A stretch of 64,000 nt of DNA from Pyruvatibacter sp. (lineage in GTDB: Bacteria > Pseudomonadota > Alphaproteobacteria > CGMCC-115125): positions 372,001-436,000 of the forward strand of contig NZ_JAVJSC010000009.1 in the NCBI RefSeq assembly GCF_040219635.1, in the 5' to 3' direction. Below the pieces are notes generated by a model, which had not been told where the DNA came from, ran no database searches, and worked only from the letters and a program-made list of their open reading frames with translations. Below are positions 16,622 through 25,317 of this stretch, in pieces. A program made the translations under genes and the position numbers. How positions within the stretch are numbered: position 1 is the first letter of the stretch; every line of letters begins with the position of its first letter.

Positions 16622-18523
16622 ATGACGACCACCCCCGACACCCCCCCGCTCACCGGCGCTGACCTGATTGCCGACTATGTGACCCGGCTGCCCAACGCGC
16701 CGGGCGTCTATCGGATGTTTGGGGCGGACGGTGACGTGCTGTATGTGGGCAAGGCGCGCAGCCTCAAGAAACGCGTCACCAGCTATTCCCGGCTTCTCGG
16801 CCATACCAATCGCATCGCACGGATGATCGCCTCCACCACTGCGATGGAGTTTGTGGTGACGGAAAGCGAAACCCAGGCGCTGCTGCTGGAGGCCAATCTC
16901 ATCAAGCAGCTTCGCCCGCGCTACAACGTGCAACTGCGCGACGACAAATCATTTCCCTACATCCTCATCGCCCGCGACCATCCGGTGCCGCAGATCCTCA
17001 AGCACCGCGGCGCACACGTCCGCAAGGGGGATTACTTCGGGCCGTTCGCCTCCGCCGGTGCCGTCAACCGCACGCTCAATGCCCTGCAAAAGGCATTCTT
17101 GCTGCGATCGTGTTCCGACACGGTGTATGAAGGCCGCAGCCGCCCGTGTCTGCTGTACCAGATCAAACGATGCTCAGCCCCGTGCACCGGTGAGATCAAC
17201 GAGAGCGACTACGCAGCCCTCGTCGGCGAGGCAGACGCGTTCCTCTCCGGCAAAAGCCGCAAGATCCGTGAGCGCATGGCACAGCAGATGGAACAGGCAT
17301 CGGCTGATCTCGACTTTGAGAAGGCAGCCATCTACCGCGACCGTTTGCGCGCCCTGAGCCACATTCAGGCGCATCAGGGCATCAATCCGCAAACCGTCGA
17401 GGAGGCAGACGTCTTTGCCATTCACGGCGAGGGCGGCCAGACCTGCGTACAGGTGTTCTTTTTCAGAGCCGGACAGAACTGGGGCAACCGCGCCTACTTC
17501 CCCAAGCATGACAAGGACATGGAAACCGCTGAAATCCTCGACGGGTTTCTGGCGCAGTTCTATGAAGAGCGCCCCGCGCCCCGGCTGGTGCTGCTCAACG
17601 AAACCGTGGAAAACGCCGACCTGCTCGCGCAGGCCCTGACCATCAAACGCGGGCGCAAAGTCGCCGTCGGCAGGCCCCGTCGTGGCGAGAAGCGTGAGCT
17701 GGTGCAATACGCCTACGACAACGCACGCGAGGCACTGGCCCGCCGTATGGCTGAATCATCGACCCAGACAAAACTGCTGGCAGGCCTTGCTGATGCGTTT
17801 GGTATGGACACACCACCCCAACGCATTGAGGTGTACGACAACAGCCACATCTCCGGCACCAACGCGGTGGGTGGCATGATTGTGGCGGGGCCTGAGGGTT
17901 TTCGCAAAAACCAGTACCGCAAGTTCAATATCAAAAACCCGGATACTGAGCCGGGAGACGATTACGCCATGATGCGCGAGGTTTTGACCCGCCGCTTTGC
18001 CCGGCTGGTGAAGGATCAGGCCGCGATAGACAATGCGCAGGATGATACGGCGCGTGATCCTGATCCCGATTGGCCCGATCTGGTGCTCATTGATGGTGGT
18101 GCCGGCCAACTCTCCGTCGTCCAATCAGTGTTCGACGAGCTCGGCATCGACCGGGTAACTCTTGTTGGCATTGCCAAAGGCCCGGAGCGTGATGCGGGGC
18201 GCGAACGGTTTTTCATGACCGGCCGCGCGCCCTTCATGATGGAGGCCAAAAGCCCGGTTCTCTATTATCTGCAACGCCTGCGTGACGAGGCGCACCGCTT
18301 TGCCATTGGCACCCATCGGGCGCGACGCAAGAAGGCAATTGGAAAATCCATGCTGGACGGGGTGGCCTCCATCGGCCCCAAGCGCAAGCGGGCGCTGCTC
18401 AATCACTTCGGGTCCGCCCGCGCTGTGGCTGCTGCCGGTCTTTCTGACCTTGAATCTGTTACCGGCATTTCAAAGGCTGTGGCCCGCACCATCTATGACC
18501 ACTTTCACGAAGGGGCGAAATAG
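16622..18523 (+). CDS. uvrC: UvrABC excision repair protein subunit C
   Basis: A 633-residue UvrC, the nuclease that cuts 3' and 5' of a lesion after UvrB loading. Domains in order: the GIY-YIG 3'-incision domain (LPNAPGVYRMFGADGDVLYVGKARSLKKRV, residues 20-50), a Cys-rich stretch (CSDTVYEGRSRPCLLYQIKRCSAPC) that could bind an iron-sulfur cluster, the UVR motif (ADLDFEKAAIYRDRLRAL) that pairs with UvrB, the RNase H-like 5'-incision domain (IEVYDNSHISGTNAVGGM and LVLIDGGAGQL), and C-terminal tandem HhH. ATG 16622 fits the family start. It is followed by pgsA 73 bases later. Confidence 0.96.
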   Translation: MTTTPDTPPLTGADLIADYVTRLPNAPGVYRMFGADGDVLYVGKARSLKKRVTSYSRLLGHTNRIARMIASTTAMEFVVTESETQALLLEANLIKQLRPRYNVQLRDDKSFPYILIARDHPVPQILKHRGAHVRKGDYFGPFASAGAVNRTLNALQKAFLLRSCSDTVYEGRSRPCLLYQIKRCSAPCTGEINESDYAALVGEADAFLSGKSRKIRERMAQQMEQASADLDFEKAAIYRDRLRALSHIQAHQGINPQTVEEADVFAIHGEGGQTCVQVFFFRAGQNWGNRAYFPKHDKDMETAEILDGFLAQFYEERPAPRLVLLNETVENADLLAQALTIKRGRKVAVGRPRRGEKRELVQYAYDNAREALARRMAESSTQTKLLAGLADAFGMDTPPQRIEVYDNSHISGTNAVGGMIVAGPEGFRKNQYRKFNIKNPDTEPGDDYAMMREVLTRRFARLVKDQAAIDNAQDDTARDPDPDWPDLVLIDGGAGQLSVVQSVFDELGIDRVTLVGIAKGPERDAGRERFFMTGRAPFMMEAKSPVLYYLQRLRDEAHRFAIGTHRARRKKAIGKSMLDGVASIGPKRKRALLNHFGSARAVAAAGLSDLESVTGISKAVARTIYDHFHEGAK

Positions 18524-18596
18524 CGGCGCGCATTTCGGGCAGCAGCGTTGCGCATAGGCTCTCCCCGCGCCGCGCCGCGTCGTATATGATCAAACC

Positions 18597-19199
18597 ATGT
18601 CCAGCTCCAACTCCTCACGTCCGATCTCACCGGCATGGAACCTGCCCAACCAGCTCACCTATGCGCGTATTGCACTTGTGCCGGTACTGGTCGCCACGTT
18701 TTTTATTTCCGGCGACATTGGCCGCTGGATTGCGGTGGGCATTTTTGTGGTCGCCAGCGTGACGGATTTCGTCGATGGCTACATCGCCCGCGCATGGCAA
18801 CAGCAATCAAGCCTTGGCGCCATGCTGGACCCGATCGCCGACAAACTGCTGGTGGCGGCTGCATTGTTGCTGCTCGCGGCTGACGAAACCATTGCCGGCA
18901 TCAGCCTGTTTGCCGCCGTGATCATTTTGTCGCGTGAAATACTGGTGTCGGGCCTGCGTGAATATCTGGCGCAACTTCAGGTCAGCGTACCGGTCACACA
19001 ACTCGCCAAATGGAAAACCGCCCTGCAGATGACCGCCATCAGCTTTTTGCTGTGCGGGCCGGAAGGTCGGGAACTGTTCTGGTTTACCAGCGAAGTGGGC
19101 ATCACCGCCCTGTGGCTGGCAGCCCTGCTGACGCTATACACCGGCTACGATTATTTCCGCGCCGGGATGCGCCACGTCATTGCGGCTGACGGAAAATGA
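18597..19199 (+). CDS. pgsA: CDP-diacylglycerol--glycerol-3-phosphate 3-phosphatidyltransferase
   Basis: A 200-residue integral membrane enzyme that makes phosphatidylglycerol phosphate from CDP-DAG and glycerol-3-phosphate. It carries the complete CDP-alcohol phosphotransferase motif DG-x2-AR-x8-G-x3-D-x3-D at residues 60-82 (D60, G61, A64, R65, G74, D78, D82). Around it lie about five or six transmembrane segments; the N-terminal NLPNQLTYARI is typical of PgsA. The stop overlaps the moaD start (ATGA). Confidence 0.93.
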   Translation: MSSSNSSRPISPAWNLPNQLTYARIALVPVLVATFFISGDIGRWIAVGIFVVASVTDFVDGYIARAWQQQSSLGAMLDPIADKLLVAAALLLLAADETIAGISLFAAVIILSREILVSGLREYLAQLQVSVPVTQLAKWKTALQMTAISFLLCGPEGRELFWFTSEVGITALWLAALLTLYTGYDYFRAGMRHVIAADGK

Positions 19200-19453
19200 G
19201 CACCATCACTGTCCTTTATTTTGCGCGGCTGCGTGAAGCGGTGGGCATTGCGGAGGAGACCATCACGCTTCCCCCTGCCGTTGATACAGCCGCCAGACTG
19301 CTGGCTCACCTCGCGGAAGGCGACGAGCAAAAGCGCACAGCCTTTGACAATCAGAAAATCAGGATCGCCGTCAATCAGGTTCAGGCAACACCGCAGACAC
19401 CCGTAAAGCCCGGCGACGAAGTGGCGTTTTTCCCGCCCGTTACCGGCGGGTAG
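19196..19453 (+). CDS. moaD: molybdopterin synthase sulfur carrier subunit
   Basis: An 85-residue ubiquitin-fold MoaD. The beta-grasp start ITVLYFARLREAVG and the obligatory C-terminal Gly-Gly (PPVTGG) are present; the last Gly is thiocarboxylated and donates sulfur to precursor Z. It overlaps pgsA by four bases and is followed by moaE after seven, giving the two molybdopterin synthase subunits together. Confidence 0.93.
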   Translation: MSTITVLYFARLREAVGIAEETITLPPAVDTAARLLAHLAEGDEQKRTAFDNQKIRIAVNQVQATPQTPVKPGDEVAFFPPVTGG

Positions 19454-19460
19454 GCACACA

Positions 19461-19913
19461 ATGTCTGTCCGCATTCAAAGCGAACCATTTGATGCCGGTG
19501 CCGAACTCAACACACATGTCACGGGTCGTGCGGACATTGGTGCCAGCGTGACGTTTGTCGGGCAGGTCCGCGACATATCCGGTGGCGACACACTGTCCGC
19601 CATGACGCTGGAACACTATCCCGCCATGGCTCAGGCGGAACTTGAGCGTATTGAGGCTGACGCCCGCGCGCGCTTTGCGGTTACCGACATGCAGATAATC
19701 CACCGCTTTGGCACGCTCAGGCCGGGTGACCCGATTGTGCTGGTGATCGCCACCGCACCTTCCCGCCAACCGGCTTTTGACGCCGCCAACTTCGTGATGG
19801 ATTTTCTCAAGACCAACGCCCCCTTCTGGAAGAAGGAACACACACGGTCAGGAGACCAATGGGTGGATGCCAAAGACCGCGACGACGACGCAGCCAACCG
19901 CTGGCGCAGCTAG
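19461..19913 (+). CDS. moaE: molybdopterin synthase catalytic subunit
   Basis: A 150-residue MoaE, which with MoaD turns cyclic pyranopterin into molybdopterin. Landmarks: GASVTFVGQVRD (Arg of the active site), LEHYPAMAQAELERI, IIHRFGTLRPGDPIVLV, and PFWKKEHTRSGDQWVDA with the catalytic Lys pair. The TAG stop is within a CTAG that also encodes the TAG stop of the convergent ilvE. Confidence 0.95.
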   Translation: MSVRIQSEPFDAGAELNTHVTGRADIGASVTFVGQVRDISGGDTLSAMTLEHYPAMAQAELERIEADARARFAVTDMQIIHRFGTLRPGDPIVLVIATAPSRQPAFDAANFVMDFLKTNAPFWKKEHTRSGDQWVDAKDRDDDAANRWRS

Positions 19914-20803
19914 GCCGCCGCGACAGACCCGGTGCGGTTCACCAGCGCCATATAGTCGTTCATCAGCGTTTTGGTTATCTCGCCGGGTGTGAACGTGTAC
20001 GGACCAATTTCTGATACCGGCGTCACTTCCGCAGCGGTGCCTGTGATAAAGCACTGCTCAAAGTCTGACATTTCTTCAGGCTTGATATGCCGCTCGATGA
20101 TCTCGATGCCGCGCGCCTTCGCCAGATCAATGACCGTGCGCCGGGTGATGCCATCCAGAAAACAATCAGGCATTGGCGTGTGCAGTGCGCCGTCCTTCAC
20201 AAAAAACATGTTTGCGCCGGTGGCCTCGGCGACATAGCCGCGATAGTCCAGCATCATTGCGTCCGCGTAGCCTTTGTTTTCGGCCGCATGTTTGGAGATA
20301 GTGCAAATCATGTAGAGGCCCGCAGCCTTGCTTTTGCAGGGTGCCGTGTCGGGTGCGGGGCGGCGATACTCCGCCATGTCCAGCCGAATGCCCTTGAGGC
20401 GTTCTTCCGGGTCAAAGTAAGACGGCCATTCCCATACAGCGATCGCCAGATTTATCTTTGTGGCCTGCGCCGAGACCCCCATCATTTCGCTGCCGCGCCA
20501 CGCTACCGGACGCACATACCCGTCCTTGAAGCCCTGGGCGGCAACCGTTTCCTTGCACGCGGCGTCAATTTCATCCGCCGTGTAGGGAATCCTGAAACCC
20601 AGAATACGTGCCGACTCGATCAGCCGCTCAGTGTGTTCGCGCAGTTTGAAAATCTCGCCCGCATACACCCGCTCCCCCTCGAACACGCAGCTTGCATAGT
20701 GCAGCGCATGACTGAGAACATGAATGTTGGCGTCACGCCACGGACGCAGCCCGCCATTCATCCAGATGGAGCCATCGCGATCATCAAAAGGTATTGTGGC
20801 CAT
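19910..20803 (-). CDS. ilvE: branched-chain amino acid aminotransferase
   Basis: A 297-residue fold-type IV PLP enzyme. It transaminates leucine, isoleucine and valine with 2-oxoglutarate. Seen: SHALHYASCVFEGERVY (substrate-binding region), RPVAWRGSEMMG, the PLP lysine in CKSKAAGLY (K159), LDYRGYVAEATGANMFFVKDG (cofactor phosphate and Glu contact), DGITRRTVIDLA and ITGTAAEVTPV. The length fits the class. It is convergent with moaE, sharing the CTAG stop palindrome. Divergent upstream is the PetP-like MarR gene, a frequent alphaproteobacterial arrangement as far as I recall. Confidence 0.93.
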   Translation of the reverse strand: MATIPFDDRDGSIWMNGGLRPWRDANIHVLSHALHYASCVFEGERVYAGEIFKLREHTERLIESARILGFRIPYTADEIDAACKETVAAQGFKDGYVRPVAWRGSEMMGVSAQATKINLAIAVWEWPSYFDPEERLKGIRLDMAEYRRPAPDTAPCKSKAAGLYMICTISKHAAENKGYADAMMLDYRGYVAEATGANMFFVKDGALHTPMPDCFLDGITRRTVIDLAKARGIEIIERHIKPEEMSDFEQCFITGTAAEVTPVSEIGPYTFTPGEITKTLMNDYMALVNRTGSVAAA

Positions 20804-21005
20804 CGGGCCGCTCCCTCAAGTCTGGGTCCGCGTCATATTTTGCGGGTATTTGTGAGCACCCGGCATGGGCGCAATGTCCTATGGTCGGGCATAGTATGAC
20901 GACGGAATGATCCGGTTTAACGCGATTCGCGCCTCAAAAAAGGGCAAATGCTGCGCTGCAAGAATGATCCTGTCGTTTCAATGGCCCCTCAAGTAACAAT
21001 CGAAC

Positions 21006-21023
21006 CCATATAAGTCAATATGG
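21006..21023 (+). promoter_or_regulatory. inverted repeat over the start of the PetP-like gene
   Basis: CCATAT-6-ATATGG straddling the ATG at 21020. MarR proteins bind such palindromes, so it could be an autoregulatory operator. It is short, so chance is possible. Confidence 0.3.
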
Positions 21024-21559
21024 CTGACATAATTTTATCCGATGAACCCCCCACGCGACCCGACAGCGGGCTGGAGCAGGATGGTCACCTGATCGAGGCC
21101 ATGGAACTGCTGTTTTTCGCCTATCGGGATTTTGTCAGCGACCCGGACGCGATTCTGGAAGGCCAGAAGTTTGGCCGCGCCCATCACCGGGTGCTGCACT
21201 TTGTCGGCCGCAACCCCGGCATCACAGTGCAGAACCTTCTGGCGATCCTGCGCATTACCAAGCAAAGCCTCGCCCGCGTGCTGCGCCAGCTTGTGGAAGA
21301 CGGGCACGTCGAGCAGCGCACCGGCGCACAGGACCGCCGCGAGCGGCACCTGCACCTGACCGACAAAGGCCAGGCGCTTTGGCAACGACTACAGGCTCCC
21401 CAGCGGGTGCGGTTGCAACGCGCCTTCAGGCAGGCAGGCCCGGAAGCTGTAGCGGCATGGCGTCAGGTAATGGACGCCCTGCTGGATCGTACCAGCCGCA
21501 ACGAACTTCATCCCGGTACCGATCACCTGAATGCCGCCCGCGACACCGCCGATGACTGA
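21020..21559 (+). CDS. MarR-family transcriptional regulator, PetP-like
   Basis: A 179-residue MarR protein. The N-terminal dimer helices are followed by the winged helix: HHRVLHFVGRNPGITVQNLLAILRITKQSLARVLRQLVEDGHVEQ (helix-turn-helix) and the wing RTGAQDRRERHLHLTDKG with the DxRxxxxxLT signature. It overlaps a response regulator gene by 8 bases. A MarR plus OmpR-type pair next to ilvE matches the petP-petR locus described in Rhodobacter, where these genes affect cytochrome bc1/c expression. A petABC operon is in this window at 39-42 kb. The regulatory link here is inference. Confidence 0.85.
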   Translation: MADIILSDEPPTRPDSGLEQDGHLIEAMELLFFAYRDFVSDPDAILEGQKFGRAHHRVLHFVGRNPGITVQNLLAILRITKQSLARVLRQLVEDGHVEQRTGAQDRRERHLHLTDKGQALWQRLQAPQRVRLQRAFRQAGPEAVAAWRQVMDALLDRTSRNELHPGTDHLNAARDTADD

Positions 21560-22253
21560 CAGGCAAATACGACTTGCCGACGATGCGCCACATCTGCTTG
21601 TGGTGGATGACGATCGCCGCATCCGCGAACTGCTGAAAAAATATCTTGCCGACAATGGCTTTCGCGTGACGACGGCGCAGGATGCAGCCCAGGCCCGCAG
21701 TCGGCTTGAGGGGCTGGCCTTCGACCTCATCGTGCTTGACGTCATGATGCCCGGGGAGAGCGGCGTTACCTTCGCCACCCGGCTGCGTGTTACTTCTGAC
21801 GTGCCGGTGCTGATGCTGACAGCGCGCACCGAGGCTGAAAACCGCATTGAGGGGCTGGAGGCCGGGGCCGATGATTATCTGCCAAAACCATTTGAGCCCC
21901 GCGAACTGCTGCTGCGCATCCGCACAATCCTCAAACGCGCCAACACCCGCCCGCAACCCAAAAAGCAGGTGACGTTCGGTGATCTTACTTTTGATATAGA
22001 GCGCGGCATCCTGACCCGCAACGACACACCGGTACGCCTCACCACCCGTGAAACGGACCTGATGACGCTGTTTGCCCGCGCAGCCGGGCGTGCCTTGCCG
22101 CGCGAGGAACTGACCGGCGGCGACCCGGACATTTCGGACCGCGCGGTGGATGTGCAGATCAACCGCCTGCGGCGCAAGATAGAGCCAAACCCCAAAGACC
22201 CGCGCTACCTGCGCACCATCAGGGGCGAGGGCTACATGTTCATTTGCGATTAG
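21552..22253 (+). CDS. OmpR-family response regulator, PetR-like
   Basis: A 233-residue regulator. The receiver domain has the acidic pair VVDDD, phospho-acceptor D63 (LIVLDVMMPGESG), Thr 90 in MLTA and K112 in PKPFEPRE. The C-terminal OmpR winged helix has SDRAVDVQINRLRRKIEPNP and YLRTIRGEGYMF. Start at 21552 (ATGACTGA), overlapping the MarR gene; an in-frame ATG at 21531 would add seven residues. The sensor kinase gene follows 81 bases downstream, so phosphorylation by that kinase is expected. Confidence 0.92.
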   Translation: MTDRQIRLADDAPHLLVVDDDRRIRELLKKYLADNGFRVTTAQDAAQARSRLEGLAFDLIVLDVMMPGESGVTFATRLRVTSDVPVLMLTARTEAENRIEGLEAGADDYLPKPFEPRELLLRIRTILKRANTRPQPKKQVTFGDLTFDIERGILTRNDTPVRLTTRETDLMTLFARAAGRALPREELTGGDPDISDRAVDVQINRLRRKIEPNPKDPRYLRTIRGEGYMFICD

Positions 22254-22334
22254 CTGCAACCGCCAGACACAGATTTATGATTTGGCAGGCAATGCACTAG
22301 ACTGTTCAAGACGTTGTGCGCAGGAGTAATCGTC

Positions 22335-23720
22335 ATGGCCGACACCACCATACCCCGCCCGCCCGCTCGCAAGCCCTTACGCAGAATGTTGGCCGCGATT
22401 GACCCGTCAGGTCTGCTGCGGGGCTGGACGCCGCACGGCCTCTTCGCTCGCTCGCTCATCATTGTGATCGCCCCCATCCTGCTGCTGCAGATAGTCGCCG
22501 CGTTTGTGTTTTTGGACCGCCACTGGGAGAAAGTAACGCGCGGACTGGCCTATATGGCCGCCAACGATATGGGCCTCGTGATGACGCTGTATGATCGCAT
22601 TGACGACGAGCGCGACTATGAAGCCTTCAGCGACATGATCGGCCGCAATCTTGAAATACAGATTGCTATCTGGCCCGGCGAACGCCTGCCGCCGGAAGTG
22701 AATCCCGGCCTGTTTCCCATCCTCCACGACACGCTGGTCGCCGAACTCGGCAGTCGCATAGACCGCCCGATCTGGGTGGACACGGTGACCTATGAAAAAT
22801 ATGTCGATGTGCGCATTCAGGATACCGGCGGTGTTGTGCGGGCACTGTTTTTGCGCAGCCGCGTGTCGGCAACCAACAGCCACATCTTTATTTCATGGAT
22901 GGTCGGCACGTCACTGATTTTGCTGCTGGTGGCGGTGCTGTTCCTGCGTGGTCAGGTGCGCCCCATCCAGCGGCTGGCCCATGCCGCAGAAGCTTTCGGC
23001 CTTGGCCGCGACATGCCGGACTTCAAACCATCCGGTGCCACCGAAGTGCGGCGCGCCGCGCAGGCGCTCATCCTCATGCGCGACCGCCTGGCCCGGCAGA
23101 TACAGCAACGCACCGCCATGCTGGCAGGCGTCAGCCACGATCTCAAAACCCCCCTCACCCGCTTCAAGCTGCAACTCGCCATGATGGGCGACAGCCCGGA
23201 AATCGAAGAGCTGCGTCAGGACGTCACCGACATGGAGCGGCTGCTCGATGAGTATCTGTCCTTTGCCCGTGGCCAGGGCGGCGAAGCGGCCTCGATGATT
23301 GACCTTGAGGCCTTCCTCGAAGACATCCGCGTCAACGCCGCCCGCAAGGGGACAGATATTGCCCTCGACATGGATGGCCCGATTGACCTGCGCGTGCGGC
23401 CCGCAGCGCTCAAACGCTGCATCACCAACCTGGTGGAAAATGCTACCGGCCACGCAACCCACGTGCGGCTTGCAGCCCAGGTACATGGTTCAACGGTTAC
23501 AATTACCGTCGATGACGACGGCCCCGGCATCCCACCCGACCAGATGGAAGATGCGTTCCGCCCGTTCCACAGGCTGGACCCGGCGCGCAACCAGAACCGC
23601 TCCGGCTCAGGCCTTGGCCTTGCCATCGCCCGAGATGTGGCGCGCGGCCATGGTGGTGACATTCTGTTGCTTGAAAGCCCGCTGGGCGGCCTGCGCGCGC
23701 TTATTCAGTTGCCAATCTGA
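22335..23720 (+). CDS. EnvZ-like sensor histidine kinase
   Basis: A 461-residue inner-membrane kinase. One transmembrane helix near 40-62, a periplasmic domain of about 120 residues, a second helix near 185-206, then HAMP, the dimerisation helix with AGVSHDLKTPLTR (phospho-His 268), and the ATP-binding domain: N box NLVENATGHA, G1 DDDGPGIP, F box FRPFHR and G2 GSGLGLAI. It should phosphorylate the preceding OmpR-type regulator. The frame opens at 22314, but AGGAG at 22322-22326 places the start at 22335. The signal is unknown. Confidence 0.92.
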   Translation: MADTTIPRPPARKPLRRMLAAIDPSGLLRGWTPHGLFARSLIIVIAPILLLQIVAAFVFLDRHWEKVTRGLAYMAANDMGLVMTLYDRIDDERDYEAFSDMIGRNLEIQIAIWPGERLPPEVNPGLFPILHDTLVAELGSRIDRPIWVDTVTYEKYVDVRIQDTGGVVRALFLRSRVSATNSHIFISWMVGTSLILLLVAVLFLRGQVRPIQRLAHAAEAFGLGRDMPDFKPSGATEVRRAAQALILMRDRLARQIQQRTAMLAGVSHDLKTPLTRFKLQLAMMGDSPEIEELRQDVTDMERLLDEYLSFARGQGGEAASMIDLEAFLEDIRVNAARKGTDIALDMDGPIDLRVRPAALKRCITNLVENATGHATHVRLAAQVHGSTVTITVDDDGPGIPPDQMEDAFRPFHRLDPARNQNRSGSGLGLAIARDVARGHGGDILLLESPLGGLRALIQLPI

Positions 23721-23732
23721 AACGCGTGGTCC

Positions 23733-24413
23733 CTAACGCTGGCCCAGGCCAGCCAGCGCCTCAAACGAACTGCGCAGCAGGCCGGATACATTCTCTGAAA
23801 TGCCGGTCGCCTGTTCCATCAGCGCCTCACCACGGCGCAACCGCCGGTCAAGATCAGCCATGGTCTTGGTCATGTCCTGACTTTCCTCGTTGAGCCAGAC
23901 ACGCAGATTGGCAGCATAAACCACCGCAACAGCCCGCACCCGCAGCGCGCCGCGCACGCCGCTGGTATCCAGATCAGCGGCTTCGAGCATCCACTGCACG
24001 CTTTCAAGCGCCGGCGACATCGCCGACAAAAGCGCGCCGGGGTCACCGGGCAAATCCCGCAGGATGGCGCGCAACGCCGGACGGTGCGGCCATAGCGCGT
24101 CATACCGGCTCATCAGCACGTCAAAGAGCCGGTCACGCGCAGGCTCATCACTCGCCTCGTCATCAATTTCGTTGAGAACCTGAGCGTCGATATGCTGCGA
24201 AAACGCACGGATGATTGCCGTCTTGGACGGCGTAACCTTCAGCGCCTCCACCAGCGGCACACCCGCGGCAGCGGCAATTTCTGCCATCGACAGGTCACGC
24301 CAGCCATTGGATTGCGCAAGCGCAAGCGCTGCCTCAACCATGCGGGCGCGCTGGCGGGCCTTACTGCCCTTTTTCAGCTTCGTTCGGGGTTTGGTATCAC
24401 TGGATGCATTCAT
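23733..24413 (-). CDS. TetR-like protein with a COQ9-like C-terminal half
   Basis: About 226 residues from MNASSDTKPR; in-frame ATGs at 24425 and 24467 are alternatives. The N-terminal 80 residues are a TetR-type helix-turn-helix: RMVEAALALAQSNGWRDLSMAEIAAAAGVPLVEALKV. The rest reads like the COQ9/RpsU-divergent family: RPALRAILRDLPGDPGALL, then VVYAANLRVWLNEESQDMTKTMADLDRRLRRGE. COQ9 is a TetR-fold lipid-binding protein of ubiquinone synthesis, so this may be a regulator or a lipid-binding protein. It ends 12 bases from the convergent kinase gene and lies downstream of proC. Confidence 0.75.
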   Translation of the reverse strand: MNASSDTKPRTKLKKGSKARQRARMVEAALALAQSNGWRDLSMAEIAAAAGVPLVEALKVTPSKTAIIRAFSQHIDAQVLNEIDDEASDEPARDRLFDVLMSRYDALWPHRPALRAILRDLPGDPGALLSAMSPALESVQWMLEAADLDTSGVRGALRVRAVAVVYAANLRVWLNEESQDMTKTMADLDRRLRRGEALMEQATGISENVSGLLRSSFEALAGLGQR

Positions 24414-24476
24414 AAGCACAACCATAGGCGATGACGCCTTAAGGTTCCACAAACCAGCCTGCGACATGTGACACGC

Positions 24477-25295
24477 CTAAAGTTCGCGCGCCCGGTCTCT
24501 CGCTGCCGTCATGGCTTTCCTCAACAATGCGCCCAAACCGTCATCCGCCATCAGCACATCAAGCGCCGCCGCCGTAGTGCCGCCGGGCGATGTCACATTT
24601 TCACGCAGTGTCGAGGGCGTGTCCCTGGCCTGATGCATCAACTCACCTGCACCCGCCACCGTGGCCCGCGCCAGTGTTGCCGCCACCGCATCCGGCAAAC
24701 CAAGCTCGCGGCCTGCCGCCGCCATGCATTCTGTCAGCCAGAACACATAAGCCGGACCGCTGCCTGAGAGCGCTGTGACCGCATCCATCAGGGCTTCATC
24801 GTCAAGCCACACAACCTCGCCCACAGCTTCAAGCAACTGTGTGGCCAAGGCCCGCTGACCTGCCGAAACACCACTCCCGGCAAAAGCACCAGAGATCCCG
24901 CGTCCGACAGACGCAGGCGTATTCGGCATTGCGCGGACAATAGGCACATCGCCAAGCAGGGCGGTCAGGTCTGCAACAGATTTGCCAGCAGCCACAGACA
25001 CAACAAGCGGACGATCTTGTGCAATGGGTACAAGCGTTTTTGCCGCCTGTGACATGATCTGCGGCTTGACCGCAAGCACCATGACAGCAACGTCGCTTAG
25101 AGCCGACCCATCCGTATGCAGAGCAATCGCGTGATCACCGGCAAGTGCTTTCATGTCGTTAGACGGCTGGGGGTCTATGACGGCTATGCGTGATGCGTCC
25201 GCCCCCGCCTCAAGCCATCCGCGCAACAAGGCACCACCCATTTTCCCGGCACCCAAAAGCACCAGCGTACCGGGCAGCACGAGAGATGAAGCCAT
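24477..25295 (-). CDS. proC: pyrroline-5-carboxylate reductase
   Basis: A 272-residue ProC catalysing the last step of proline synthesis. The Rossmann start LVLLGAGKMGGALLRGW, VMVLAVKPQIM, IVRAMPNTPASVGRGISG, the dimer/catalytic helix AVTALSGSGPAYVFWLTECM, and the C-terminal TSPGGTTAAALDVL are all present. The start at 25295 (MASSLVLPGT) is preferred; the frame runs further up but into the upstream gene. It follows the YbjN-domain gene by 22 bases and precedes the TetR-like gene by 63. Confidence 0.94.
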   Translation of the reverse strand: MASSLVLPGTLVLLGAGKMGGALLRGWLEAGADASRIAVIDPQPSNDMKALAGDHAIALHTDGSALSDVAVMVLAVKPQIMSQAAKTLVPIAQDRPLVVSVAAGKSVADLTALLGDVPIVRAMPNTPASVGRGISGAFAGSGVSAGQRALATQLLEAVGEVVWLDDEALMDAVTALSGSGPAYVFWLTECMAAAGRELGLPDAVAATLARATVAGAGELMHQARDTPSTLRENVTSPGGTTAAALDVLMADDGLGALLRKAMTAARDRAREL

Positions 25296-25317
25296 GTGAT
25301 GTTCGCAGCCCTGTGTG

